From: Daejeonia sp002484105
Lineage (GTDB): Bacteria; Bacteroidota; Bacteroidia; Flavobacteriales; Weeksellaceae
DNA: 64,000 nt
NCBI RefSeq assembly: GCF_051175565.1
Contig: NZ_CP195105.1
Coordinates: 1,922,001-1,986,000, forward strand
Direction of reading: 5' to 3'
Part shown: one piece after another, positions 1 through 8,012 of the stretch
Layout of the letters: the number at the start of each line of letters is the position of its first letter
Numbering within the stretch: position 1 is the stretch's first letter
Translations under genes and position numbers: made by a program
Notes under the pieces: model-generated
The model's database searches: none
Seen by the model: only the letters and a program-made list of their open reading frames with translations
Told to the model about the DNA's origin: nothing

Positions 1-835
1 TGGCACGGTCGTAGAAAACCACTTTCCTTAGCCTTAATTTCGAGATTTCTTTAGCCTTTTTCACTTCAACTTCGATAATCTCGTCTTTTAAAACGCCGCT
101 GTGAATATGCTCTGCGATGTCTAATGCTTCAATATTGAAGTACGAAGCATTGTCTTTTATTCGGGTTACAAAACCTGTTTTGTGCTCGGTAAAACGCTCG
201 AAAGCCTTGTAATCATTATATCCTTTGTCGAAAACATACACCGTGTTTTCATCGTATTTTAGTTTGTCTAAAAACTCGTGGTCGTGTTTTTTGGCTTCGC
301 TGAACCAAACTAAACTGGGAACGACTTCATCAGCATTAACCACCGTATGAACCTTTATTCCACCTTTCTTTTTGCCTGTTTTCGGGTTTCTGCCAACACC
401 TTCCAAAATATCTTTAAACAAGCTGATTGTGGTGCTGTCAAAAATTTTTACCTGCTTTTTAATCACCTCTTTAATTCGGCTGTCCGATAAAAAACCGCCA
501 TATTGCTTGAGCAATGCGTGATAAATATTTTCAAAAACCAAAACATCCCTTTTCTTGTTCGCATCCGACAATGTGCTTCTTTTAGGAATATGATTTAACT
601 GGAAACCTGCTGTTTTACCCGATAAACCAAGCATCGCTCCTGATATTTCACGCAGTGATGTACATTTTGAAAACGAACAAAACAGCATACTTATCAAATG
701 GTCTTTGGTCTTAAAACGCTTTGTATAGCGGTCTGAATCGCATTTTTTAACTTCCTTTCTGATCAGTGAATCTTCAATTAATGAAATCAGCTGTCCGAAA
801 ACAGATTTTGTCGAAAAATGATTACTTTTACTCAT
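1..835 (-). CDS. IS4-type transposase, 3' part outside the window
   Basis: The reading frame starts at ATG 835-833 and is open to position 1, giving the first 278 residues. The N-terminal ~110 residues resemble the DUF4372 domain that precedes the DDE catalytic core in Bacteroidota IS4-type transposases. Asp133 (in IFDSTTISLF) and Asp203 (in VYVFDKGYNDY) fit the first two catalytic acidic residues. The third (Glu) would lie beyond the window. There is no frameshift in the visible part, so the element may be intact. A -7 box (859-866) and a hairpin (875-900) lie in its leader. The family call is from remembered motifs and the exact IS name is unknown. The gene should catalyse cut-and-paste transposition of the element. 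Confidence 0.88.
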   Translation of the reverse strand, partial: MSKSNHFSTKSVFGQLISLIEDSLIRKEVKKCDSDRYTKRFKTKDHLISMLFCSFSKCTSLREISGAMLGLSGKTAGFQLNHIPKRSTLSDANKKRDVLVFENIYHALLKQYGGFLSDSRIKEVIKKQVKIFDSTTISLFKDILEGVGRNPKTGKKKGGIKVHTVVNADEVVPSLVWFSEAKKHDHEFLDKLKYDENTVYVFDKGYNDYKAFERFTEHKTGFVTRIKDNASYFNIEALDIAEHIHSGVLKDEIIEVEVKKAKEISKLRLRKVVFYDRA

Positions 836-858
836 TGTAGTTTGCTGTGTCAGAACTT

Positions 859-886
859 CAAACTTACTAAAAAGAAGAGTAGCCAA
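859..886 (-). promoter_or_regulatory. Probable transposase promoter
   Basis: On the minus strand TAAGTTTG (866-859) matches the Bacteroidota -7 consensus TAnnTTTG, with a TTG at 886-884 seventeen bases upstream. The transposase ATG is 23 bases past the -7 box. The TTG lies at the edge of the loop of the hairpin at 875-900. Seen as sequence matches only. Confidence 0.5.
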
Positions 887-900
887 AAATGGCTACTCTT
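875..900. terminator. Perfect 11-bp hairpin in front of the transposase
   Basis: Arms AAGAGTAGCCA (875-885) and TGGCTACTCTT (890-900) pair perfectly around a four-base loop, with T-rich sequence following on both strands. It could stop transcription entering the insertion element from outside, a common way of keeping transposase expression low. It also overlaps the -33 element of the transposase promoter. The sequence TCGGACAACAATG at 904-916 may belong to the element end, but the terminal repeat cannot be confirmed with only one end visible. Confidence 0.6.
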
Positions 901-1328
901 TTATCGGACAACAATGTTTTTGAATAGTATTTTTTTACTTTAAAAATTGTTATAAAAAGGTAATTAGTATCAATTCTCATTATTCGTAAATTTTCACTAG
1001 CTTTTTTATGATTTCTCTTTTTGTTGGTGGATTTTTTTCGATCACCAATGAGCCGTCCCTACATTGATAAGCAGAATGATTGTATTCGTGTTGTAATGAT
1101 TAAGACGATGGTGGAATACCGTAATTTCATTAAGATGCATATCTGATCGATGTGCGTTTGAAATATCTGGATATTCTCTGCTGATGAATGAAACGATTAC
1201 AAAATACGGAAACAGGAGGTTATCAACTCAGATCAAGGCAGCCAATACACCTCCAAATACTGGATCGAATGTAAGGAAGGGGCAGCATAAAAACCAGTAT
1301 GAATACAGGTTGCATTCTGTTAGTTGCG
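901..1328. other. Non-coding stretch between IS element and SWIM gene
   Basis: About 430 bases without a supportable gene. An 84-codon plus-strand frame (1184-1438) has no recognisable family and runs into the 3' end of the SWIM gene. A minus-strand frame across 1180-1330 translates to hydrophobic residues but contains a stop. The stretch may hold the IS end and remnants of a disrupted gene. I see nothing conserved enough to name. Confidence 0.5.
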
Positions 1329-3071
1329 TTATAATTTCTCCAGTTCCTGAACCATTGCCGGGCGACGGATGTATTCTTTTTTCCATTTCTCTGCAAGATT
1401 ACGGATGGGGAAGTTGGCTTGGGGGATATAATGTATGATTTTTTTCATTGCGTGTACCAAATCTTTATAATTGGGTCGAGAATTGGCATATTGTGCCTGA
1501 TGCTCCAATGCGACAAGCAACAGATTCGTCATCTCCTTTGGATAAATTTCTCCCAAAACATCCAGATAACGCATACAAGTGTCCAGATTGTTCACCTTTT
1601 TCACAAGTGGCAGCAAGCGGTCGTAAAACTGTTCTTCCATATAAATGGGAGCCAGACTATAGAGTAGTGCCGAATATTTTCCGGATTCGTAAAATTTACT
1701 TTTGGCAGCGTTTCTTTCAATCTTTTTTTGGATTTCAGAAATTGCCTTTTCTACTTCAGTGGCTCTTTCTTCGGGGGTAAAAGTGGCTTTCCATTTCCGG
1801 TAATATTCTTCGCTGAAATTGCGTTCTAAGGCAAATTTTTTGGAAAGCGAACGAATGGTTTTCACGTCTTTTTCTAATTCTGCGATGTTCAGTAATTCTT
1901 TTTCCCATTGATAAACAGTACCGGAATGATTTTCTTTGTCGGCAATTTTTATTCCGTCTGTTATCAGTTTTTTGGCTGTTTCGTACTCTTTTTTACCGAC
2001 GGCTTTCTTGATTTCTATTGCTCTTATTTCCGGGATGCTGAGGTTTTCATTAATCATACGCTGAATATTTTCATCACCATCAGTTTTTTCCAAAAAGGAT
2101 ATTTTTCGGATGATCAGACTCTTCAGCTCGTAATCGTATCTGGAGTTTTTTTCTGTTTCTATTTTTTCGTCCAGAAAACTCATAAATTCTTGTGTTTGAC
2201 CTGTTTCTAAACTTAATTTTTCATAGATATTCATTAAATCATATCCGAAATCTCCGTAATCGAAATAAATTTTGTGGTTGAGTTCTTTTTTCAAAAACCC
2301 TACTACTTTTTCTTTTAACAGAAAAGGCACATCCTCAACTGCCTGAGCAAGAAGTTCAATGGCGTTGCTGATCACTTCTCCCACAGAACCGCTGCTGTCG
2401 TCGCAATATTCAATGGTTTTAATGGTCTCGGAAATCATCACTTGTGCCAGTGTCAGTGCATCTCTGTAATTGTTTTTATGGATAAATTCCTCAAGAGTGG
2501 TTAAAAAAGCCGTCAGTTCTGCTGCCATTTTTCGGGACGAGCGGTAGTCGATAAAACCGCGGCTGGTGTTTCTTTTAATGGTGTTTCGGATCAGGTCCTG
2601 AAATTTTTTGGATAGATCACCCGAATCGTCTTTATCGGCGAAATACAGCAGAAAATCGTCTTTGAACTTTTTATCTTTTTCCATAAAATAGCGTACAAAA
2701 TCCCGAAGTTCCCGATCAGAAATTTTTTCCATCATCTCCTTAATTCCCGTTGTGGCATTTTGCTTTTTTGCCGTTTTCTCTCCGGAGGGTGCTTTTATGA
2801 CTGTTTTAGCTTCGCGAATGGCAAAAAAAACCGCGGTCAGGTGTTTGCAAATTTCGCCGTCTTCAAAAGGGCAGTCGCAGTGCACATGGGTAATTCTCTG
2901 CCGGTTGTTCAGCTTTACCTGTACGGAATAGTCGTCATTTCCATGAACGGTAGCGCTCCATTCTCCTTTGAAAGTTTCTTCCAGGTCATCGACAGCTTGC
3001 TGATCAAAATATTCTTCGCCTCTTTTCAGGATGACGGGGTTCACTTCTTTTTCGAAATCAAATAGATGCAT
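1329..3071 (-). CDS. SWIM zinc-finger domain protein
   Basis: A 580-residue protein with a SWIM zinc finger near the N-terminus (around residues 80-100). The pattern CDCPFEDGEICKH supplies the CxC...CxH ligands, and the helix after it (LTAVFFAIREAK) is typical. SWIM domains bind DNA or protein partners and occur alone or next to SWI2/SNF2 helicases. No helicase gene is adjacent here. The remaining ~480 residues are charged and helical, TPR-like in feel, without a catalytic motif I can name. Start ATG 3071 lies 20 bases past a -7 match (3091-3098). Its role is unknown. The gene looks intact despite the disturbed surroundings. Confidence 0.8.
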   Translation of the reverse strand: MHLFDFEKEVNPVILKRGEEYFDQQAVDDLEETFKGEWSATVHGNDDYSVQVKLNNRQRITHVHCDCPFEDGEICKHLTAVFFAIREAKTVIKAPSGEKTAKKQNATTGIKEMMEKISDRELRDFVRYFMEKDKKFKDDFLLYFADKDDSGDLSKKFQDLIRNTIKRNTSRGFIDYRSSRKMAAELTAFLTTLEEFIHKNNYRDALTLAQVMISETIKTIEYCDDSSGSVGEVISNAIELLAQAVEDVPFLLKEKVVGFLKKELNHKIYFDYGDFGYDLMNIYEKLSLETGQTQEFMSFLDEKIETEKNSRYDYELKSLIIRKISFLEKTDGDENIQRMINENLSIPEIRAIEIKKAVGKKEYETAKKLITDGIKIADKENHSGTVYQWEKELLNIAELEKDVKTIRSLSKKFALERNFSEEYYRKWKATFTPEERATEVEKAISEIQKKIERNAAKSKFYESGKYSALLYSLAPIYMEEQFYDRLLPLVKKVNNLDTCMRYLDVLGEIYPKEMTNLLLVALEHQAQYANSRPNYKDLVHAMKKIIHYIPQANFPIRNLAEKWKKEYIRRPAMVQELEKL

Positions 3072-3090
3072 GGGGAAATTTTAGGTGGAG

Positions 3091-3098
3091 CAAATGTA
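3091..3098 (-). promoter_or_regulatory. -7 promoter element of the SWIM gene
   Basis: TACATTTG on the minus strand matches TAnnTTTG. The start codon follows 20 bases downstream. No convincing TTG lies at the expected -33 distance. Confidence 0.45.
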
Positions 3099-3184
3099 AA
3101 GTTTTCATGGGTAATTTGTATCCCTATTTCGGAGGTTGATATAGTTTCATCAAAATAAATTCTTCTCGGACATGTTTTGGGTGT

Positions 3185-3427
3185 TTGATATTTCAACTTT
3201 GTACTGTAAAAATCAAATCGCTGCCTTTACATCATTCTCAAACCGTTCTGGAAGAAAGTGAAAAAGTTTACAAAATTGAGCTGACTTTAGTACCGACCTA
3301 CGATTTTTATCAGGAACTGATGACCAATGCTGAACGGCTGATTTCCATAGAGCCTGAGCGTGTAAAAAAGGAATTTGTCAGAATACTGAAAGCCGGTATC
3401 GCCTCTCTTGACGAAACCCCAAAATAA
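3185..3427 (+). pseudogene. C-terminal remnant of a WYL-domain transcriptional regulator
   Basis: This short frame, opened only by a TTG, encodes about 73 residues resembling the last part of WYL regulators: KSLPLHHSQ, then a beta-strand run with VPTYDFYQELM, then a final helix (SIEPERVKKEFVRILKAG). Full proteins have ~330 residues with an N-terminal HTH and the WYL domain, and none of that precedes it. Similarity appears to begin near 3206. It is therefore read as the 3' stump of a gene lost by deletion or rearrangement. It converges on infC and lies close to an insertion element. Assignment is by remembered motif, moderately sure. Confidence 0.55.
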
Positions 3428-3461
3428 TCCATACAAAAGAATTTATATGCCAACAAAAAAA

Positions 3462-3485
3462 GCAGAAAGGAAATTGCCTTTCTGC
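3462..3485 (-). terminator. Terminator of thrS-infC
   Basis: Arms GCAGAAAGG and CCTTTCTGC (9 bp) around a six-base loop. On the minus strand it is followed by a run of seven T. It lies 25 bases after the infC stop and so closes the thrS-infC unit before any rpmI or rplT. Confidence 0.8.
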
Positions 3486-3509
3486 AGTATGGTGACGGGG
3501 ATATCTGAT

Positions 3510-4070
3510 CTATTTTGCCGGTTTCTTGGGGCTCATCATCATAATCATCCTTTTGCCTTCGAGTTTGGGCAGCTGGTCGACTTTTCCAACGTGCTCAAGA
3601 TCCTGAGCAAGCTTCAGCAGGAGAATCTCTCCCTGGTCTTTGAAAATGATGGAACGTCCCTTAAAGAAAACATACGTCTTGAGTTTCGATCCTTCTTCGA
3701 GAAATTTCTCAGCATGTTTCTTCTTGAATTCGTAGTCATGATCATCAGTCTGCGGCCCGAAACGGATTTCCTTTACCACGACTTTCGTCTGTTTGGCTTT
3801 TAATTCTTTCTGTTTCTTCTTCTGTTCGTACAGGAACTTTTTGTAATCCATAATTCTGGCAACAAAAGGCTCTGCTTTGTCAGAAATTACCACGAGATCA
3901 AGTCCCTGTTCTTCGGCCAGCGCTTTGGCTTTGGCAGTAGGGTATATTCCTTGCTCTACATTGTCGCCCACCAGACGAAGCTCCCTAACGCGGATCTTGT
4001 CGTTAATCATATGTGCGTCCTCTCTTTGCGGACGTCTCTGTGGACCTCGGTTGTTAAATCTTTGTGCTAT
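3510..4070 (-). CDS. infC: Translation initiation factor IF-3
   Basis: IF-3 binds the 30S subunit, prevents premature 50S joining and checks start codons. The protein carries the family signatures INDKIRVRELRLV, IMDYKKFLYEQKKKQKE and VKEIRFGPQTDDHDYEFK, and ends in a basic tail. The first ATG (4010) would begin at the conserved I-N motif and remove the basic N-terminal segment. Reading upstream, the frame continues through FNNRGPQRRPQREDAH, which resembles the N-terminus of other IF-3 proteins, to an ATA at 4070-4068. A stop lies five codons further up. ATA is the only start-like codon available and gives 186 residues, so a non-canonical start is chosen, as with ATT in E. coli infC. thrS ends 25 bases upstream of it. 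Identity is certain, the start inferred. Confidence 0.93.
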   Translation of the reverse strand: MAQRFNNRGPQRRPQREDAHMINDKIRVRELRLVGDNVEQGIYPTAKAKALAEEQGLDLVVISDKAEPFVARIMDYKKFLYEQKKKQKELKAKQTKVVVKEIRFGPQTDDHDYEFKKKHAEKFLEEGSKLKTYVFFKGRSIIFKDQGEILLLKLAQDLEHVGKVDQLPKLEGKRMIMMMSPKKPAK

Positions 4071-4095
4071 GGTTGTATGATTTTAAAGTTAATAG

Positions 4096-6042
4096 CTATT
4101 TGATGTTTATTTCCTGATGATGGCTGATGGCAGCCTGCTCACCAAAATATGTTGCGAAACTGTCCAGAGTCATTTCTCCAAGATCACCTTCGCCACGTCT
4201 TCTTACAGAAACCGTACCGTTTTTTTCTTCATTTTCACCTACTACCAGCATGAACGGTATTTTCTTCAGCTCCGCATCGCGGATTTTTTTACCTGTTTTT
4301 TCGTTTCTTTCGTCTATCAGGCCGCTAATATCGTTATTTTCCAGAAATTGTGAAACTTTTTTTGCATAGCCGGTGTATTTTTCACTGATCGGAAGAATGA
4401 TAAACTGATCCGGGCTCAGCCACAGAGGGAAATCTCCGGCAGTATTCTCAATCAGGATAGCGATAAAACGCTCCATGGAACCAAATGGCGCACGGTGGAT
4501 CATGACGGGTCTGTGTTTTTCGTTGTCGTTTCCGGTATACCAGAGATCGAATCTTTCCGGCAGGTTGTAGTCTACCTGAATGGTTCCCAGCTGCCAGCTT
4601 CTTCCCAAGGCATCTTTTACCATAAAATCGAGCTTCGGACCGTAAAATGCGGCTTCGCCATATTCTACAACGGTTTTCAGACCTTTGTTGCGGGCTGCAG
4701 TAACTATGGCGTCTTCGGCTTTCTTCCAGTTCTCGTCAGAGCCGATATATTTTTCTTTGTTGTTCGGATCTCTCAATGAAACCTGAGTGACGAAATCTTC
4801 AAATCCAAGATTTTTGAATACATAAAGAATCAAATCAATAACATGTTCAAATTCTTCCAGAAGCTGATCGGGTGTACAGAAAATATGTGCATCATCCTGA
4901 GTGAATCCACGCACCCGGGTCAGTCCGTGCAGTTCACCAGACTGTTCGTATCGGTAAACGGTTCCGAATTCTGCATATCTTTTGGGCAGATCCCGGTAGC
5001 TCCATTGTGAGGTTTTGTAGATCTCACAGTGATGTGGGCAGTTCATGGGTTTCAGCATGAATTCTTCGCCTTCGTTTGGCGTCTTGATGGGCTGGAAACT
5101 GTCTGCTCCGTATTTCTGGAAATGTCCGGAGGTTTTGTAAAGTTCCACGTTTCCGATATGAGGGGTCATCACAAATTCGTAACCGCCTTTTTTCTGGGCT
5201 TTGGTCAGAAAGTTTTCAAGTTTTTTTCTCAGTGCTGTTCCTTTGGGCAGCCAGAGCGGCAGGCCGGCACCTACTTTTTCAGAAAAAGCAAAAATGCCGA
5301 GTTCTTTGCCGAGTTTTCTGTGGTCGCGTCTTTTGGCTTCTTCCAGTTTTTCGAGATATTCGGCGAGTTCTTTCTGTTTTGGAAAGGTGATGCCATATAC
5401 ACGTGTCAGCTGCTTGTTTTTTTCGTTGCCACGCCAGTAGGCACCGGCGGCATTCAGGATTTTTGCAGCTTTCACGATTCCGGTAGATGGGATATGGCCG
5501 CCACGGCAGAGATCGGTAAAATTGTCGTGTGTCACGAAAGTGATGTCACCGTCCTGAAGGTTCTCGATCAGTTCGGTTTTGTACTCGTTGTCGGCATATA
5601 CTTTCAGAGCTTCAGCTTTGGATACCGGGTATTTGTTGAAGGTGGAGTTTTTCCGCGCATTCTCAATCATTTTTCTTTCGATTTTCTCGAAATCTTTTTC
5701 GCTGAGAACTTCATCTCCAAAATCGACATCGTAGTAGAAACCGTTATCAATGGGTGGGCCAATGGTCAGTTTTGCATGGGGATAAAATTCCAGAATAGCC
5801 TGCGCCAGAAGGTGAGCCGAGGAGTGCCAGAATGCTTTTTTTCCCATGTCGTCGTTCCACGTCAGAAGCTGGAGTGCGGTATCATGCTCCAAAGGGGTCG
5901 TTACTTCCACCTGTTTTCCGTCTGCGAGCGCAGAGATGGTGTTTCGTGCGAGTCCTTCACTGATTGATTTTGCGACCTCCAGAGGGGTTACCCCTTTTTC
6001 AAATTCCTTGATACTTCCGTCGGGAAGAGTAATCTTGATCAT
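4096..6042 (-). CDS. thrS: Threonyl-tRNA synthetase
   Basis: A class II aminoacyl-tRNA synthetase that charges tRNA-Thr. At 648 residues it has the usual full length. In order: TGS domain (1-62), editing domain with the HxxxH zinc-type motif (His73 and His77 in HSSAHLLAQA), catalytic core with the zinc ligand in MNCPHH and class II motifs 2 and 3, and a C-terminal anticodon-binding domain (from about 540). The editing domain hydrolyses mis-charged Ser-tRNA-Thr. It is first gene of a two-gene unit with infC. A -7 promoter match is 25 bases upstream of the ATG. No T-box or obvious leader control is visible. Confidence 0.98.
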   Translation of the reverse strand: MIKITLPDGSIKEFEKGVTPLEVAKSISEGLARNTISALADGKQVEVTTPLEHDTALQLLTWNDDMGKKAFWHSSAHLLAQAILEFYPHAKLTIGPPIDNGFYYDVDFGDEVLSEKDFEKIERKMIENARKNSTFNKYPVSKAEALKVYADNEYKTELIENLQDGDITFVTHDNFTDLCRGGHIPSTGIVKAAKILNAAGAYWRGNEKNKQLTRVYGITFPKQKELAEYLEKLEEAKRRDHRKLGKELGIFAFSEKVGAGLPLWLPKGTALRKKLENFLTKAQKKGGYEFVMTPHIGNVELYKTSGHFQKYGADSFQPIKTPNEGEEFMLKPMNCPHHCEIYKTSQWSYRDLPKRYAEFGTVYRYEQSGELHGLTRVRGFTQDDAHIFCTPDQLLEEFEHVIDLILYVFKNLGFEDFVTQVSLRDPNNKEKYIGSDENWKKAEDAIVTAARNKGLKTVVEYGEAAFYGPKLDFMVKDALGRSWQLGTIQVDYNLPERFDLWYTGNDNEKHRPVMIHRAPFGSMERFIAILIENTAGDFPLWLSPDQFIILPISEKYTGYAKKVSQFLENNDISGLIDERNEKTGKKIRDAELKKIPFMLVVGENEEKNGTVSVRRRGEGDLGEMTLDSFATYFGEQAAISHHQEINIK

Positions 6043-6067
6043 AGGTTTTGCTGATTTTTTTAGATTG

Positions 6068-6075
6068 CAAAAATA
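6068..6075 (-). promoter_or_regulatory. -7 promoter element of thrS
   Basis: TATTTTTG on the minus strand matches TAnnTTTG, 25 bases before the thrS ATG. No TTG sits at the expected -33 spacing. Confidence 0.5.
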
Positions 6076-6242
6076 CTAATTTTATAGCAAATTCTGCACT
6101 TTTGCTGTTGGTTTTCGTTCTGAGCAATGCCAGGCATATATTTTTGGGGCGAACAGGGGATTTTAAATACAAAAATATCCTTTGATAACAGCGGATTCCG
6201 TTAAAATTCAGATTCTGTTCCGGCTTCCTGAAGAGAATTCTT

Positions 6243-6250
6243 TACTTTTG
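6243..6250 (+). promoter_or_regulatory. -7 promoter element of the Crp/Fnr gene
   Basis: TACTTTTG matches TAnnTTTG, 19 bases before ATG 6270. With the thrS element it makes a divergent promoter region of about 230 bases. Confidence 0.5.
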
Positions 6251-6269
6251 TTTCTTCAAAATTTCAGAT

Positions 6270-6875
6270 ATGGACAATATTTCCAGCTATCTCATCAATA
6301 TACTGAAGGTTCCGGACTCGGCTGTGAACAATTGTACAACCTTCTATCACCTTTCACATCTGAAAAAGGGTGAAATGTTGCTGAGAGAAGGGGAAGTCTG
6401 CCATGAAGTTTTTTTTGTCGAAAAAGGCCTCCTGCGGATGTATTCGATAGATGCGGGCGGAAAGGAGCATATTGTGCAGTTTGCCCCGGAGAGCTGGCTG
6501 ATTTCGGACAGAAGCTCAATGTTCTTTAATGAAAAGTCCAATTATTTTATCGATGCCATCGAAGACAGTGAAGTCTGGGCACTGAAACCTGATTTTTTTG
6601 CACAGATGCACAGTTCTTTTCCCGGAACGGTGGAGAATAATGACATCCTGTTGCAGAAGCATATACGTACGCTTCAGGACCGCATCAATTCGCTGCTTTC
6701 GGATCCTGCAGAAGAGCGTTACCTGAAATTCATCAAACGATATCCCGACCTGATGCAGCGTGTGCCACAGTGGATGGTGGCATCGTATCTCGGCATCACG
6801 CCGGAAAGCCTGAGCCGTGTACGAAAAGAACTTGCCAGAAAGAATTTTAAAACGAAGAAAGATTTAGATTTATGA
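6270..6875 (+). CDS. Crp/Fnr family transcriptional regulator
   Basis: A 201-residue protein with an N-terminal cyclic-nucleotide-binding fold (residues ~20-130: KKGEMLLREGEVCHEVFFVEKGLLR) and a C-terminal winged helix (MVASYLGITPESLSRVRKEL, ~165-185). The cAMP-contacting Arg/Ser pattern of true CRP is not obvious, so the ligand is unknown, as with most Bacteroidota members. Its TGA overlaps the ATG of the adenine deaminase gene (ATGA), so the two are translationally coupled and may share a purine-related role. That functional link is inference. Confidence 0.9.
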   Translation: MDNISSYLINILKVPDSAVNNCTTFYHLSHLKKGEMLLREGEVCHEVFFVEKGLLRMYSIDAGGKEHIVQFAPESWLISDRSSMFFNEKSNYFIDAIEDSEVWALKPDFFAQMHSSFPGTVENNDILLQKHIRTLQDRINSLLSDPAEERYLKFIKRYPDLMQRVPQWMVASYLGITPESLSRVRKELARKNFKTKKDLDL

Positions 6876-7888
6876 GTATTGAAAAATTTATCCGCGAGAT
6901 TCCCAAAGCAGAACTTCATCTGCATATCGAAGGGAGTTTTCAGCCGGAACTGATGTTTGACATCGCAAAAAGAAACCACATCGAAATTCCTTACAAATCT
7001 GTTGAAGAACTGAAGAAAGCCTACAAATTCGGCTGCCTGCAGGATTTTCTCGATATTTACTATACCGGCGCAGGGGTATTGCTTAAGGAGGAAGATTTTT
7101 ACGACCTTACCATGGCATATTTTGAAGCTTGCCGGGAAAACAATATTATTTTTGCAGAAATCATGTTCGATCCGCAGACGCATACCCAAAGAGGAGTGTC
7201 TTTTGATACGGTGATCCGTGGGATTCAGGAGGCAAGGGAAGAAGCAAAGGAAAAGTATGGAATAGACTCGCTGCTGATCATGAGTTACCTTCGTCATCTT
7301 TCGGAAGAAGAGGCGTTCAAAACGCTGGAACAGTCGCTTCCATATAAAGAATGGATAACTTCTGTAGGACTGGATTCTTCAGAACGCGGAAACCCGCCTT
7401 CCAAATTCAGGAAGGTTTTTGAAGCTTCTGTAAAGGAAGGCTACCGTCCCGTGGCTCATGCAGGCGAAGAGGGCGATGCCGACTATATCTGGGAAGCTAT
7501 TGATCTGCTGGGGGTTCACCGTATTGACCACGGCAACCGGAGTCTGCAGGATGAAAACCTTGTGAAGGAAATTGTGAAACGCGACCTTGCTCTGACCGTC
7601 TGTCCACTCTCCAATCTGGAGCTCAGGAATGTGGATGTACTGACCAGTCATCCGCTGAAAAAACTTATGGATAAAGGTATTAAAGTTACCGTCAATTCAG
7701 ATGATCCTGCTTATTTCGGAGGGCATCTGAACGAAAATTTTCTGCAGATCCGGAAAGCTCTCGACCTTACTAAAGAGGATATTGTCGAACTGGTGAAAAA
7801 CTCTTTCCAATACTCCTTTGCCAGTGAAGAACAGAAAAGTGGCTACCTGAAAAGAGTGGATGCTTTCGTTGCTGATTTTCAGGATTGA
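6872..7888 (+). CDS. Adenine deaminase of the adenosine deaminase superfamily
   Basis: A 338-residue metal-dependent TIM-barrel amidohydrolase. Visible ligands and catalytic residues: HLHIEG (N-terminal His-x-His), HAGEE (about 195), HRIDHG (about 215) and NSDDPAYFGG (metal Asp, about 275). The segment VGLDSSERGNPPSKF is typical of the adenine deaminase branch (Aah1 and Pseudomonas PA0148 type), where adenosine deaminases have GxDLAGxE-like sequence. It should therefore convert adenine to hypoxanthine for purine salvage. It overlaps the preceding Crp/Fnr gene by four bases. Specificity rests on that motif. Adenosine as substrate is the alternative. Confidence 0.85.
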   Translation: MSIEKFIREIPKAELHLHIEGSFQPELMFDIAKRNHIEIPYKSVEELKKAYKFGCLQDFLDIYYTGAGVLLKEEDFYDLTMAYFEACRENNIIFAEIMFDPQTHTQRGVSFDTVIRGIQEAREEAKEKYGIDSLLIMSYLRHLSEEEAFKTLEQSLPYKEWITSVGLDSSERGNPPSKFRKVFEASVKEGYRPVAHAGEEGDADYIWEAIDLLGVHRIDHGNRSLQDENLVKEIVKRDLALTVCPLSNLELRNVDVLTSHPLKKLMDKGIKVTVNSDDPAYFGGHLNENFLQIRKALDLTKEDIVELVKNSFQYSFASEEQKSGYLKRVDAFVADFQD

Positions 7889-7926
7889 TCCGGCCGAATT
7901 TTATAATACATACCCATAACTGTATA

Positions 7927-7958
7927 AGCAAAACCGATATCTTTATATTAGTTTTGCT
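7927..7958 (+). promoter_or_regulatory. Inverted repeat over the -7 box of the copper operon
   Basis: Perfect 8-bp arms AGCAAAAC (7927-7934) and GTTTTGCT (7951-7958) are separated by 16 bases. The right arm overlaps a -7 match TAGTTTTG (7949-7956) lying 56 bases before the DUF3347 start. It may be an operator for the copper genes. A weak terminator for the deaminase gene is the alternative. Confidence 0.45.
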
Positions 7959-8012
7959 TTATTGTTTTAAGGACGACTCGCAACAGGTTTATTCACCAAT
8001 TAATTTTATATT

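Noticed and set aside
1184..1438. 84-codon plus-strand frame as a gene
   Set aside because: No recognisable family, low-complexity look, and it overlaps the 3' end of the SWIM gene.
3447..3490. MPTKKAERKLPF-like start as a vestigial rpmI
   Set aside because: Only a few residues resemble L35, and the sequence is the infC terminator hairpin.
5029..5967. 312-codon plus-strand reading frame
   Set aside because: Antisense to thrS, which is certain; no domain seen.
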